A stretch of 62,904 bases of DNA from contig JADFMS010000003.1 in assembly GCA_022563775.1 (NCBI GenBank), positions 1-62,904 on the forward strand. Reading direction: 5' to 3'. Position numbers and translations under genes: made by a program. This stretch comes from Fidelibacterota bacterium. GTDB lineage: Bacteria; Marinisomatota; SORT01. This document shows positions 1-9,195 of the stretch, piece after piece (position 1 is the stretch's first letter; every line of letters starts with the position of its first letter). The notes beneath the pieces were generated by a model, which was not told where the DNA came from, ran no database searches, and was given only the letters and a program-made list of their open reading frames with translations.

Positions 1-197
1 GGATACTTTTGAATTGTATACTGATCTAATTTTTCTGTTTTCTCATACTTCTGTCTCTGTTGCAAAAGCAATTTACTAACGCAAAATGACTATGCAAGTA
101 AAAAATTCACTTTTTTGAAATAAATTAAATTTTGTTTTTCAGGCTGATTTGGCGAGTTTGAGCGGTTTTTTCGGAAATATCGGGCATTGGAAGAGTC

Positions 198-632
198 TCA
201 GTTCATGTTTTTATATTCTTCGAATATATTACTTGCAACATTTTCATCGATGTTCAATCCTGCTTGAAGCTGGGTTAGCAGTCTGATCTCCTCTTCGCAG
301 AGTTCATCAGCGCAGGCGATCCCCACCGCCATACTGTAGACTTCGAGGCAATCTTCATCATTTAAACATTCTTTTACAGCGGCTATCAGCTCGAGTACCT
401 TCTCTTCTATCAGCGCGCCCTCTTTATCCAAAAATAACTGATTCGCCTTCATATACATCGCGCCAACCATATTAGAATATTCTTCTTCCGAATAATCGTT
501 GAATAACGCAAGACCTTTAACATTTGAGTGCATGAAATTGCGTTCCTGGATACTTCCCACGTTATCGGCTACTAATACAGCCCATGCAACGGCAAGGTAT
601 GCGTCTTCCGGTCTTTCAAAGTTTATGCTCAT
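198..632 (-). CDS. TerB-like domain protein
   Basis: A 144-residue acidic, all-helical protein. The pattern of two similar helical halves, AYLAVAWAVLVADN near residue 11 and MAVGIACADELCEEE near residue 101, resembles the TerB/DjlA-type tellurite-resistance fold, in which acidic residues at the ends of helices can bind metal. There is no signal peptide or membrane segment, so it should be cytoplasmic. No clear Shine-Dalgarno precedes the ATG. It stands alone, with a repeat and a pseudogene upstream and AT-rich DNA downstream (1-197) in which I see no gene. The fold call comes from motif resemblance; the biological role is unknown. Confidence 0.6.
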   Translation of the reverse strand: MSINFERPEDAYLAVAWAVLVADNVGSIQERNFMHSNVKGLALFNDYSEEEYSNMVGAMYMKANQLFLDKEGALIEEKVLELIAAVKECLNDEDCLEVYSMAVGIACADELCEEEIRLLTQLQAGLNIDENVASNIFEEYKNMN

Positions 633-737
633 AACGAATTATACCTAATTAAAAGGCGAAGTTAAGTGTCATATACATTTATTTCCACCTGTTTTTAATC
701 CTCTATGACAAGCTTGAGATTACCCGCATGACCGATG

Positions 738-915
738 CTCCTGACACACCCCGTCTCAACCTTCGGTTGATCCACCCCTCTTGATAGAGGGGAATTTTTC
801 GTCTCCCCTCCTTTTTAAGGAGGGGACACCGCTGTAAGCGAGGAGTGGTTGACCTATCTGTGCGGTCAGTCTGCCGCCGCGATGGCGGGATTGTGAAAAT
901 CCTGACCCACGCATC
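738..915. repeat. GC-rich palindromic repeat, family P copy 1
   Basis: Intergenic block with nested inverted repeats such as CCCCTCTTGATAGAGGGG and CCCCTCCTTTTTAAGGAGGGG, introduced by GACACACCCC. Related blocks with the same opening and the same CCTCC/GGAGG hairpins occur at 6250, 26922 and 33636. It fits a REP/MITE-like non-coding repeat. Short open frames across it are by-products of the palindromes. Confidence 0.7.
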
Positions 916-923
916 AGACTCAA

Positions 924-1313
924 TCACCTGGCGAGTATGATCTCCCGTTTATCGAATATGACACTTGCCAATAGAAGATTCACAAAAGACTTTGTTTTGA
1001 TCACATCCCCTACTCGTAAAGCATAATACTTTGTTTGTTTGGTGTCGCCTTCTAATATGCTATCCGGGTCGGGAAGATACATTCCATACTCGAAATAGAC
1101 CTTAATCTCATCCTCGTACGGAAAAATGCCACAGATGTATCCTGTTTCAGGGTATCTATATCCAATCGCATGCCAACCGGGATAGGCTTTTTCCGTCGCT
1201 TAGGGCAGTGTTTTTCGCACTATGCTTCTAAGCTTATTCACTAGCTCGACAACAGGCGGAGAATGGTCTCTCAGATTCTGTCCGGATGTTATGTTGGCAG
1301 ATATTATAATGAA
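924..1313 (-). pseudogene. DUF1801 (YdhG-like) family pseudogene
   Basis: On the minus strand a continuous frame reads VVELVNKLRSIVRKTLP, a TAA stop at 1200-1202, then ATEKAYPGWHAIGYRYPETG, on through FPYEDEIKVYFEYG and LEGDTKQTKYYALRVGD to a TGA at 924-926. This matches the DUF1801/YdhG-like fold, where the position of the stop normally carries Glu (LPEATEKAYPGW), so a GAA to TAA change is likely. No ATG lies upstream before another stop at 1314-1316, so the start is also lost. The gene is therefore broken twice. It lies beside the ParB/methylase pair and may mark the far edge of that insertion. Confidence 0.7.
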
Positions 1314-1331
1314 TTACTAACTGGGGTTCGA

Positions 1332-2177
1332 TTAAAACTTAACAGCTATTTTAGCGATTTTATCAGAATATATTAATATTTCCTTGCCCATTTTCGATCT
1401 ATATGCACTATGATTAATCACAAATTTAGTTTTTCTCATCTTTCTATAAAGTTTTCTTATAAATAAAACATCATCATATGTCATAACCCATTTTAAAGGT
1501 GTTTTTTCAAGAAATTTTGATAATTTTTCATGGTTTTTATCAATATAGTGGTTAAGATATAGCGATTTCCCTTTTTTATAATATGGTGGGTCAATAAAAA
1601 TAAAATAGTCGTCTTTTTTCTTATTTTTCTCCAATCGTTTTAAAAAATAAATGCCATCATAATTCCTTACTCCTATACTGTTTTTATGTTCTTTAATTAA
1701 ATTTAGTCTCTTTATGATAAGGTCTTTATTAAATCGGGATCTTACATTCCAAAATCCTGATTGGTGAACTCCACCTATTGGGCCGCCTTTAATTATACCG
1801 GAGTAATTAGTTCTATTTAAAAACAGGGTTGCAAATGCTAACTTTTTAATTGAAGTCGACGGGTTACTGAAAATTTTCTTTTGCTTTTTCCATTCATCAA
1901 TATCAATAATTACAGATTTAATTTTTCGGATTAAATAATCAGTATCCTCTGTGGCAGTTTTCCAAAATGAATAAATGGCTTTATCTAAATCATTGATAAT
2001 AATTTTTTTTACCTTTCCAGAATATAGTAACTTTAACGATGCTCCTGCCCCACCGGCATACGGCTCAACAAGAACAATTTTATTGTTCTCAATAAAGTTT
2101 TCCTCAATTGCTTTTTGGAGAAAATAACTGAGTCGAGTTTTTCCGCCAGGATAGCGAAGAGGTGAAAAGAAATCCAT
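1332..2177 (-). CDS. Dam-family (D12 class) DNA adenine N6-methyltransferase
   Basis: 281 residues, the usual Dam length. It would transfer a methyl group from S-adenosylmethionine to the N6 of adenine in DNA. The N-terminal SPLRYPGGKTRL, the SAM-binding motif VEPYAGGAGAS at about residues 37-47 and the catalytic DPPY at 196-199 are all present. It starts 2 bases after the stop of the ParB-like gene, so the two are co-transcribed and probably translationally coupled. The DNA is AT-rich with many AAA and TTT codons, unlike the gene at 3895, which suggests transfer. No restriction nuclease is next to it, so it may be a solitary methylase of a mobile element. The recognition site cannot be read from sequence. 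Confidence 0.9.
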   Translation of the reverse strand: MDFFSPLRYPGGKTRLSYFLQKAIEENFIENNKIVLVEPYAGGAGASLKLLYSGKVKKIIINDLDKAIYSFWKTATEDTDYLIRKIKSVIIDIDEWKKQKKIFSNPSTSIKKLAFATLFLNRTNYSGIIKGGPIGGVHQSGFWNVRSRFNKDLIIKRLNLIKEHKNSIGVRNYDGIYFLKRLEKNKKKDDYFIFIDPPYYKKGKSLYLNHYIDKNHEKLSKFLEKTPLKWVMTYDDVLFIRKLYRKMRKTKFVINHSAYRSKMGKEILIYSDKIAKIAVKF

Positions 2178-2179
2178 AG

Positions 2180-3574
2180 TTATTTTATCTTAGACATTAT
2201 ATCAAAAATTAGCCGACCACAGGTATTCCATATATCTCTAATCTGGGTTTCCGTAGGCAAATACGAAACATTGTGAATAAATAAATTCAGGTCACCTATA
2301 AAATCCTTCCTTTTCTGCATAACTTTATTAATGGCAGTTCTATCTTGAGGGTCTGTAATAAGATTATTTGCCGTGTTTAGCATAAAAGTTAGCATTTCTT
2401 TTAGTCCAGGAGACCAATTAGGTGGTAATTTTTTATTTTTATACTCATCTGTTATTGTTTTTATGAATCCTTTACTTCTAAGCTTATCATAGATTGCTAA
2501 CTCTATTACCACTCTTAATGCAACAGCCAATATGTTAATATTATTTTTCTTTGTTGCTGGCCTATTCACACTCAACTCTTTGAGAATAACTTTTACTCTA
2601 TTTGCGCCGTCATACGACTTATATTCATTATTAGATACCCAGTCAGCTTTCACCGACGTTCCTCTTGATGCTTTTTTCTTTTTTTTAGTTGATTTTGAAT
2701 TCTTCTTCTTTAGTGGAAAGAGTTTTGAATCTATTTTTGAATATACATTAACTACTAAATCTTCTTGTTTGGCTTGTGCGGGTATTATTCCAGGAGTAAC
2801 GATATAGGGTACAAGTTTTTTTAATTTTTCATCGTATTTTATTTGATCCTGAATGATTATTTTACCCATATCATCTATTGAATAATTTAAAAGTTTTTTC
2901 CCATTTTTGCTCAGAATTAGTCTTTGAATTTTGTTAAATCCTGATTTTAATAACTCTTTTTCTTCTTTTCTTGTTATCGATAGTCCTAGTATTGTTTCAT
3001 AAAAATATAATTTTTGTAATTCCTCTTTAAATGTTGATACAACAATTCCATATTCAGATGACGCTGAGTTTATGTCATGTTCGCCAGAATCAATTAAAGT
3101 TTTATATTTTCTCAATCTTTGCAAAACCTGCCAAGGTTTAGAAAGATCGTTTACATGAATGTCAATAATCTCCTTATCTGCTTCTTTTCGAGAGGGCGCA
3201 ATAGCAATTTTTATATTATTAAGCTGTTGCTTGTCAAAAGACTTATTCAATTTTTCCAGCTCAGTTTTATCACGGGCAGTTGGAGCTAATGCGGGATTCA
3301 GCAATAGTTGGCATGCTGCTAATCTTCTATTTCCGTCTAAAACTACAAATTTACTATTTTCAAAATAAACAATCGCAACCGCAGTTCGGTGATAACCTTT
3401 ATTAGCAATGCTTTTTGCTATTTCTATCACATCTTCATTTTCCAAAAGATAATTTCTTATCTGCTGCACATCCTCGTGATTTTTAACATGTTGAGGTACT
3501 CTTGGATTTTGTAAATCCAAATATAATTTGGCCACATCTACTTGGTCATCTATCCACTCTTTTTTTGTATTCAT
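2180..3574 (-). CDS. ParB/Srx-fold nuclease-like protein paired with the methylase
   Basis: 464 residues. Residues about 12-95 form a ParB/sulfiredoxin-like domain ending in the signature DGNRR at 80-84 (VVLDGNRRLAACQLLL). The rest is helical, with a lysine-rich linker (KKKNSKSTKKKKK) near residue 290 and a C-terminal domain of unknown type. ParB/Srx domains bind nucleotide or DNA and are common in plasmids, phages and DNA-modification islands; there is no ParA nearby, so chromosome partitioning is unlikely. It is the first gene of a two-gene operon with the Dam-type methylase and sits about 100 bases beyond the 3' end of tRNA-Ser, a typical integration point. Function beyond DNA association is not known. 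Confidence 0.7.
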   Translation of the reverse strand: MNTKKEWIDDQVDVAKLYLDLQNPRVPQHVKNHEDVQQIRNYLLENEDVIEIAKSIANKGYHRTAVAIVYFENSKFVVLDGNRRLAACQLLLNPALAPTARDKTELEKLNKSFDKQQLNNIKIAIAPSRKEADKEIIDIHVNDLSKPWQVLQRLRKYKTLIDSGEHDINSASSEYGIVVSTFKEELQKLYFYETILGLSITRKEEKELLKSGFNKIQRLILSKNGKKLLNYSIDDMGKIIIQDQIKYDEKLKKLVPYIVTPGIIPAQAKQEDLVVNVYSKIDSKLFPLKKKNSKSTKKKKKASRGTSVKADWVSNNEYKSYDGANRVKVILKELSVNRPATKKNNINILAVALRVVIELAIYDKLRSKGFIKTITDEYKNKKLPPNWSPGLKEMLTFMLNTANNLITDPQDRTAINKVMQKRKDFIGDLNLFIHNVSYLPTETQIRDIWNTCGRLIFDIMSKIK

Positions 3575-3679
3575 AACAGTAATTTAGTTCCTAAGTATGA
3601 GTTTATTTACTTTGAATCATTCTTTTATATACTTTATGCGGATAGAGCAGACCCTACCCACACAACCTAAAAACATTTG

Positions 3680-3770
3680 CGGAGAGGGAGAGATTCGAAC
3701 TCTCGGTGGGAGTATAACCCCCACTCTCGCTTAGCAGGCGAGTGCCTTAAGCCAGCTCGGCCACCTCTCC
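3680..3770 (-). tRNA. tRNA-Ser(GCU)
   Basis: The minus strand folds into a full class II tRNA: acceptor stem GGAGAGG/CCTCTCC, D stem GCC/GGC, anticodon stem CTCGC/GCGAG around the loop CTGCTAA (anticodon GCT), a long variable arm GTGGGGGTTATACTCCCAC, T arm GAGAG TTCGAAT CTCTC, and discriminator G. The long variable arm and the anticodon both identify serine. CCA is not encoded. The 3' end faces the AT-rich ParB/methylase pair. Confidence 0.97.
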
Positions 3771-3894
3771 GAAGACATTAATATAATCTGATAGAAGTTA
3801 GACTGTCAAGCGGTTTAACAATTCTTCTTGTTCAAATGCCTCGCAGTTGATATAATTACGCCTAATAAAGCCGGATTTAGATGAAAGGGAACAA

Positions 3895-6189
3895 ATGAGT
3901 GACAAAGTAACACAACTTCTTAAACCGATTTCCAATGGTCCGATAAGCGCGAAAAATATCAGAAGTCTAAAGTCGTCGGACGGTACGGCTCTCGCCACAA
4001 AAAAATCCATGATACTCTGCCGCTGCGGCGGGTCTTCGACCAAGCCATATTGCGACAATACGCACCGAACGAACGGCTTTGGCGATGCCAAATCTGATAA
4101 ACGTCAACCGCAAGTGGTTGACAATTATATCGGCAAAGCTGTTACAATTCATGATAACCGGGGAATATGCGCTCATATCGGTCATTGTACGGATGGACTG
4201 CCCGAAGTCTTTCGTATGAAGACCGAACCGTGGATAGACCCTGACGCTACTAACACAGAAAAAATCATACGCACCATTAGACAATGTCCCTCAGGCGCGC
4301 TTAGTTATTCAATCAAAAACGAGCTGCATAACTCTGTCGAGCGGGAAGCATCTGTCATAGTCTCCAAGGACGGACCTTACTTTGTTGTCGGGGGTATCGA
4401 ATTCAAAGACGCGAAAGGAGACGTGACGGAATCACCTGAGCATTATTCGCTCTGCCGATGCGGAGGCTCCAAGAACAAGCCGTTCTGCGACGGAACCCAT
4501 TGGTATAACGATTTCAAAGACGACAGCGATTGGGCGAAAAACGAACAATCGAAAACGGCCGAGACCGCAGCTGAGTCAGCTGCCGCTGAATCCGAAGTTG
4601 CATCAGCGGCTGATGATTATGTCGAGATAGGCACAGTAGATGATTTTTCAGATGGAGAAGGCAAGCTGATCGAACATGATGGAAAAAATATTGCTCTTTT
4701 CAGAAGCGGTTCCGATTTTGGCGCTATCTCCGACGTATGTCTCCATCAAGGTGGACCGTTAAGCGAAGGTGAATTAAGCAACGGCTTAGTCGAATGCCCA
4801 TTGCACGGTCATAAATATGCTTTTAAAAGCGGTAAGGGCGCTCCTGGAAGTCTCGGCGATGTTGCCGCTTACGATGTGAAGATAGAAAACGGAAAGGTTA
4901 TGGTCTCGAACAATCCTATGAATCTAACTTCTGAAGAAGCAGAATCCGCGCCCTCTCCCTCTCCCGATCTGTATCTCGGTAAGTGGATGCGAAGCAGCGA
5001 TGACTTTGAATCAAATTTCCAACGGATGCAGGAGCTCGCGCTCACCGGCAAGAGCGAGATCACACCGATGCGGACTCAAAAGAGCGTCCCGAATTTCGAC
5101 ACTATTCTTTTCAAAGGCGGACAGCTCTTTAGGATGCCTCTAAATGAGGATGAACCCGTCAGCCTGAAAACCGTCATCGGCAAAACAGCGAAGCACCCGT
5201 TAGAAATTGACCTGCCTTTTTACGTCTCGCATATGTCGTTCGGAGCGCTCTCAAGAGAAGCAAAGATAGCTCTCGCCCGCGGTACGAAATTGGTCGGCAC
5301 GCTTATGTGTTCGGGTGAAGGCGGAATGCTGCCCGAAGAACGTCAGGAAGCGGATAAATATATTTACGAACTCGGCACGGCAATGTTCAGTCATAAAGAT
5401 GATGTCATAAAACAGGCTGATGCGATAGAGATCAAAATAGGGCAGGCGGCTAAACCCGGACTTGGGGGTCATCTGCCCAAGGAAAAGATCACGGATGAGA
5501 TTGCCGCGATAAGAGGTATTTCGAAAGACGAAGATTCAATCTCTCCCGGACGGCACGCCGATATCAATTCCCCCGAGGATCTCAAAAAAGAAGTCGACCA
5601 TCTGCGGGAATTGACCGAAGGAAAACCCATCGGTATTAAATTCTCCAGCGGTCATGTGGAAAAAGATGTGGAGATCGCTCTGTCGGCAAATCCTGATTTT
5701 ATAACTATCGACTGCCGCGGAGGAGGAACCGGAGCCGGCCCGACGTTCGTTAAAGATAATCTTGCTATGCCTCCCGTTTACGCCATACGAAGAGCCCGGA
5801 AGTATCTCGATTCTGTAAACAGCGATGTCACTCTCTGCGTTACAGGCGGATTTCGCGACAGTTCTGAAATAGCCAAAGCCATCGCGCTTGGCGCTGATGC
5901 GGTTGCCCTCGCAACTGCTTCAATGATCGCTATCGGTTGTCAACAATACAGAATTTGTAATACGGGAAATTGCCCTGTCGGCATCGCCACACAGAAACCT
6001 GAGCTTCGAGAACGATTTATCATCGAGGAATCGGTCAAACGATTCGTGAATCTCTACAGCGCTACCGCAAAGGAAATTGAGACGTTTTTACGCATTAACG
6101 GGAGAAGTGATATTAGCGAACTCGATCTCTCGGACGTTTTCACCACAAGCAGGGAGATCTCGGAGTACACAGATATTGAGCACGCTTAG
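3895..6189 (+). CDS. Five-domain fusion: CDGSH, Fer4-like, CDGSH, Rieske, glutamate-synthase FMN domain
   Basis: 764 residues. In order: a CDGSH-type [2Fe-2S] site (C42, C44, C53, H57), a short Fer4-like segment with C92, C98 and C131, a second CDGSH site (C187, C189, C198, H202), an Ala/Glu-rich linker, a Rieske [2Fe-2S] domain (C282-x-H284 and C301-xx-H304), and from about residue 360 the FMN/alpha-barrel domain of ferredoxin-dependent glutamate synthase, with SGEGGMLPEERQ, the FMN-binding CRGGGTGAGP and the 3Fe-4S triplet in CQQYRICNTGNCPVG. There is no amidotransferase domain, so it may be an FMN oxidoreductase fed by several Fe-S centres; the substrate is unknown. It is cytoplasmic and monocistronic. 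A weak dyad (TGAGA...TCTCA) follows the stop. Confidence 0.85.
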   Translation: MSDKVTQLLKPISNGPISAKNIRSLKSSDGTALATKKSMILCRCGGSSTKPYCDNTHRTNGFGDAKSDKRQPQVVDNYIGKAVTIHDNRGICAHIGHCTDGLPEVFRMKTEPWIDPDATNTEKIIRTIRQCPSGALSYSIKNELHNSVEREASVIVSKDGPYFVVGGIEFKDAKGDVTESPEHYSLCRCGGSKNKPFCDGTHWYNDFKDDSDWAKNEQSKTAETAAESAAAESEVASAADDYVEIGTVDDFSDGEGKLIEHDGKNIALFRSGSDFGAISDVCLHQGGPLSEGELSNGLVECPLHGHKYAFKSGKGAPGSLGDVAAYDVKIENGKVMVSNNPMNLTSEEAESAPSPSPDLYLGKWMRSSDDFESNFQRMQELALTGKSEITPMRTQKSVPNFDTILFKGGQLFRMPLNEDEPVSLKTVIGKTAKHPLEIDLPFYVSHMSFGALSREAKIALARGTKLVGTLMCSGEGGMLPEERQEADKYIYELGTAMFSHKDDVIKQADAIEIKIGQAAKPGLGGHLPKEKITDEIAAIRGISKDEDSISPGRHADINSPEDLKKEVDHLRELTEGKPIGIKFSSGHVEKDVEIALSANPDFITIDCRGGGTGAGPTFVKDNLAMPPVYAIRRARKYLDSVNSDVTLCVTGGFRDSSEIAKAIALGADAVALATASMIAIGCQQYRICNTGNCPVGIATQKPELRERFIIEESVKRFVNLYSATAKEIETFLRINGRSDISELDLSDVFTTSREISEYTDIEHA

Positions 6190-6249
6190 CATGGATTGAG
6201 ATTTATTTTTCATTTAAAGTCTCATCACGCTCTTACTTTCGCCGAATAC

Positions 6250-6470
6250 TCTTGACAAATCCCTCTCCCCTTGAGGGGAGTGCCTCGCAGAGGCAAGGGG
6301 TGTAATTGTTCGATTCCGTAAAAATTATGAAGTTTTGAAGAATCACACCCTCTGTCACTTCGTGACACCTCCCTGAAAGGGAGGAGGTTTCGTTTCCAAT
6401 CCTTTCTAAGGTTGGTATAAAGGCGAAGTCCCACAGAATACGGGGGGTTGTCCTATCTGCGCGATCGGGG
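6250..6470. repeat. GC-rich palindromic repeat, family P copy 2
   Basis: Contains CTCCCCTTGAGGGGAG, GCCTCGCAGAGGC, GTCACTTCGTGAC and CCTCCCTGAAAGGGAGG hairpins, with the same GTGTAA and CACACCCTC modules as the block at 26922. Non-coding; the short frame across it is spurious. Confidence 0.65.
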
Positions 6471-6574
6471 AGTGTTCGTCACCTGACGGACTATGTGTGT
6501 GATTATTTTAATATTATTATTTTCTAAAAATGCAACTCTTGACACACCCCGCTAATCTAAATTCTGACTCGCGA

Positions 6575-6705
6575 GGAATGCAGCCATCTTGCGTTCCAAC
6601 CCGCACAAAAATTCACCGACCACTCTGAACTGACCGCGTCCTGGTCAGTCCATTTTCATGCTTATATCATTTCTTCAACAAGCATGTAGTGAGATGAGTG
6701 GTCGG
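6575..6705. other. Multi-hairpin structured intergenic region, possible ncRNA
   Basis: A perfect 10-bp outer stem, CCGACCACTC (6616-6625) with GAGTGGTCGG (6696-6705), encloses two perfect 7-bp hairpins: ACTGACC/GGTCAGT (6629-6635 with 6643-6649) and CATGCTT/AAGCATG (6657-6663 with 6680-6686). A further hairpin, GGAATGC/GCGTTCC (6575-6581 with 6591-6597, one G-U pair), lies just before. The result is a three-way junction in a 1.1-kb stretch without an intact gene. Both strands are possible; no promoter or terminator is obvious. It could be a small RNA or a transposon end. The rest of 6710-7086 shows no clear feature. Confidence 0.4.
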
Positions 6706-7086
6706 CTATATTGGTAATATCAACTGATAATTACCCTCCACTCTCTCACTATTGAAATTTAGCTACTCCTATCACATCCGGTGTAACAATAAAAGACAAG
6801 AATCTTTTCAGATTTAAACTTCGAGGAAAATCATTCCTAATCGGCATTGACTGATAGTGACAAATCCATGCAATTAGTGGCATATTTTACTCAATTAATC
6901 GTCTTTACTTTTGTTACTCACGCAGGGTTATATGACGGAATTGTGATATAGTTCCAAAGGAATTTATTCATAGTGTTGGCGGTCACACTGACCCATGAGG
7001 AAGAGTAATCAGATTCCTTTTCAGGGATAAGTTCGTTTTGCTTTGAAATTTATTGTATACTCTTTTTCGGAGGAATTACTGCTAAG

Positions 7087-7300
7087 TTACCGCTTGTCTT
7101 TTTTATCCGGTTCCTCTCTGACCACTTTACCGATTGTATCTATGTCATACGGTTTTTTGATGTATGCGCCGGCGCCGAGATTTAAGGTTTTCCACTCTTC
7201 CAATTCACCTGAATACCTGCACACGTTGTATTTGCCGTGTTTTTTGGTGCGGATCAATGTTATATTGCCGATCGAAAATATTATTTCCGAATAGACACTT
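7087..7300 (-). pseudogene. Truncated receiver-domain-like fragment
   Basis: A minus-strand frame without a start codon ends ...LNLGAGAYIKKPYDIDTIG KVVREE and stops at 7087-7089. The GAGAYIKKPYD stretch, with Lys-Pro followed by a final helix, is like the last strand and helix of a response-regulator receiver domain, where that Lys is conserved. The upstream part of the frame (IIFSIGNITLIRTKK) is not receiver-like and may be unrelated DNA. Probably the 3' remnant of a hybrid kinase or response regulator left beside the M28 peptidase gene. Short, so the assignment is tentative. Confidence 0.4.
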
Positions 7301-8986
7301 TCACTTCGACCTATTCTCCATTCTCACCTCACTTCTGCTTGCGTCGCGGATCGACCGAAATTCATCCTGTTTTTTCCAATTAGGAAATTTGGAAGAATTA
7401 GCCAGCGTATATCCGATATCAAAGACTACCTGAAGGTATTGCATTATTCCATCCAAGTTTAAATCTTCGCTGTATTCATCACTTACTTTGTGGTAGTTTG
7501 AATCTACAAAAGCCTTGTGATTTTTCATCCCCCACTCCATGCCGTGCTCCCGGTTGTCGATACCGTTATCCATCGAAATGGAAGGCAGACCCTTTCTCGC
7601 TAAGCTGATATTGTCAGACCGATAGTAATACCGCTGCTCGGGCCAGGGATCCTCCTGAATATAAATTCCCAGTTTTTTTGCCGCGCGTTCCGCATACTTA
7701 TCCAGATCGGATTTTCCGCTTCCGTAGATTATCAAGTCGTTAGTTTCACCGCCAAAATTCAACATATCTATATTTATCGAAGCAACGCTTTTCCCGAGCG
7801 GAAATACCGGGTTATCGGCGTAATATTTAGAACCCAATAAACCCATCTCCTCCGCAGTGTAACCCATGAATAGTATTGACCTTTTGGGAGGCACCGGTTG
7901 AGCCATGAATGCGCGCGCAAGACTCAAAATAGATGCCGTACCGGTTCCGTTATCCGCCGCGCCGTTATATATACTATCGCCTTCTGTGCCTTCGAGCATC
8001 CCTAAATGATCCCAATGAGCAGTGTAAATCACTACTTCATCAGGACGCTTTGTGCCCCGGATAAGCCCTAATACATTATTGGAACTATATATTCTTTCTT
8101 TTCTTTTAAATTCTCCGCTGAGCGTAACAGCCAGATCAAATGACTTAAATCCGGGAGAGTATGCGGCGACTAAGAGTGAATCGTAATCGTAGCCTGCTAA
8201 CGCCAACAGTTGTTTTCCTATTCCCAAATCTATCAGTGCTTGCAATTTCAGAGTGGAACTGTCCACCTCCCCATCAAAAAGAGAATTTTCACCCTTGGAG
8301 GCTCTTCTCGCCCTTCGCTCCCAGCTGTATTTACTTCTCCATAAAGCTGAATCTATGATTACTATAGCGCCTAAAGCGCCATGAGATTCCGCCTTTTTAA
8401 ATTTTGTAGAAAATGACCCGTGTGTTCGACTGGAGGGGTCTTTCATGATGGAGCTATCTTTACTTGCAAAGCCGGCATGACCCCTCAAAATGATCACTAT
8501 TTTCCCGTTTACATCTATATCGGCATAATCGTCCCAATTAAACTTCTCTGATACACTCCCGAATCCTACGAAAACCAACTCCTTATTTACGAGAGAAAGT
8601 TCAGTTTCCACCCCTTTTATTTCAGGAAGAATATGCGTGTTCAATTCTATATTGAGACTATCGCCGTCCACACTGACGGCTCTGACACCCGAAGCTGTCG
8701 ATTTTCTTGAAAATAGTTTTACCTCTTGCAGGTAACTTCCATTGTTACCGGGCTCTAATCCTATTGACTTAAAGTTGTTTATTAAATATTGTTGGGTCAT
8801 TTTTCCGCCCGCTGTACCTGGTCGCCTGCCCTGAAATTCGTCGGACGACAGCGTTTTCAGATCGTTTCTGTAAGCGGCGGCAAATTCACCGTCTATTACT
8901 TCAGGAACCGTAATTCGATGGAATGCGCAACCGGTCACAGACAGGATCAATGACATAAACAGAATCAGTGAGTAGTACTTATTCAT
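7301..8986 (-). CDS. M28 family zinc aminopeptidase, lipoprotein
   Basis: 561 residues with a lipoprotein signal (hydrophobic stretch ending LSVTGC, lipid-modified Cys at about 20), so it is anchored in the periplasm or outer membrane. The C-terminal half carries the M28 di-zinc site: HWDHLG (first ligands), GAADNGTGT (bridging Asp), TAEEMGLLG (catalytic Glu and ligand), NIDMLNFGG and a late His in NYHKVSDEY. The middle insertion fits the PA domain often present in this family. It would remove N-terminal residues from imported or extracellular peptides. Monocistronic; intergenic DNA upstream to 9195 shows nothing clear. Confidence 0.9.
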   Translation of the reverse strand: MNKYYSLILFMSLILSVTGCAFHRITVPEVIDGEFAAAYRNDLKTLSSDEFQGRRPGTAGGKMTQQYLINNFKSIGLEPGNNGSYLQEVKLFSRKSTASGVRAVSVDGDSLNIELNTHILPEIKGVETELSLVNKELVFVGFGSVSEKFNWDDYADIDVNGKIVIILRGHAGFASKDSSIMKDPSSRTHGSFSTKFKKAESHGALGAIVIIDSALWRSKYSWERRARRASKGENSLFDGEVDSSTLKLQALIDLGIGKQLLALAGYDYDSLLVAAYSPGFKSFDLAVTLSGEFKRKERIYSSNNVLGLIRGTKRPDEVVIYTAHWDHLGMLEGTEGDSIYNGAADNGTGTASILSLARAFMAQPVPPKRSILFMGYTAEEMGLLGSKYYADNPVFPLGKSVASINIDMLNFGGETNDLIIYGSGKSDLDKYAERAAKKLGIYIQEDPWPEQRYYYRSDNISLARKGLPSISMDNGIDNREHGMEWGMKNHKAFVDSNYHKVSDEYSEDLNLDGIMQYLQVVFDIGYTLANSSKFPNWKKQDEFRSIRDASRSEVRMENRSK

Positions 8987-9195
8987 CTTCCTTCGCTCCC
9001 TCCCATCTCGACATTAATTACCGCCCGGTTTTTATTTTTTTAATGCGGAGTATCTCTAATAATTAAATTTATCTTTTTTGAATCTTATATTCAAGCTTGA
9101 AAGTTCCGTGGTGGCAATTTCTCTAATTTCAAACACTTAATCGAACAGCAGAATCCTCTAACTGACAGGATTTTCCAGGTAAAATAATTACTTTC

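Noticed and set aside
703..927. 74-codon minus-strand frame
   Set aside because: Built from the hairpins of family P repeat copy 1; not protein-like.
924..1330. Direct repeat of the tRNA-Ser 3' end marking the far side of the ParB/methylase insertion
   Set aside because: Only a loose match (GCGGAGAATGG near 1255) to GCGGAGAGGGAGAG was found; too short and gapped to call an attachment site.
7043..7433. Two plus-strand open frames of 83-89 codons
   Set aside because: They are opposite-strand shadows of the receiver-like fragment and the end of the M28 peptidase.
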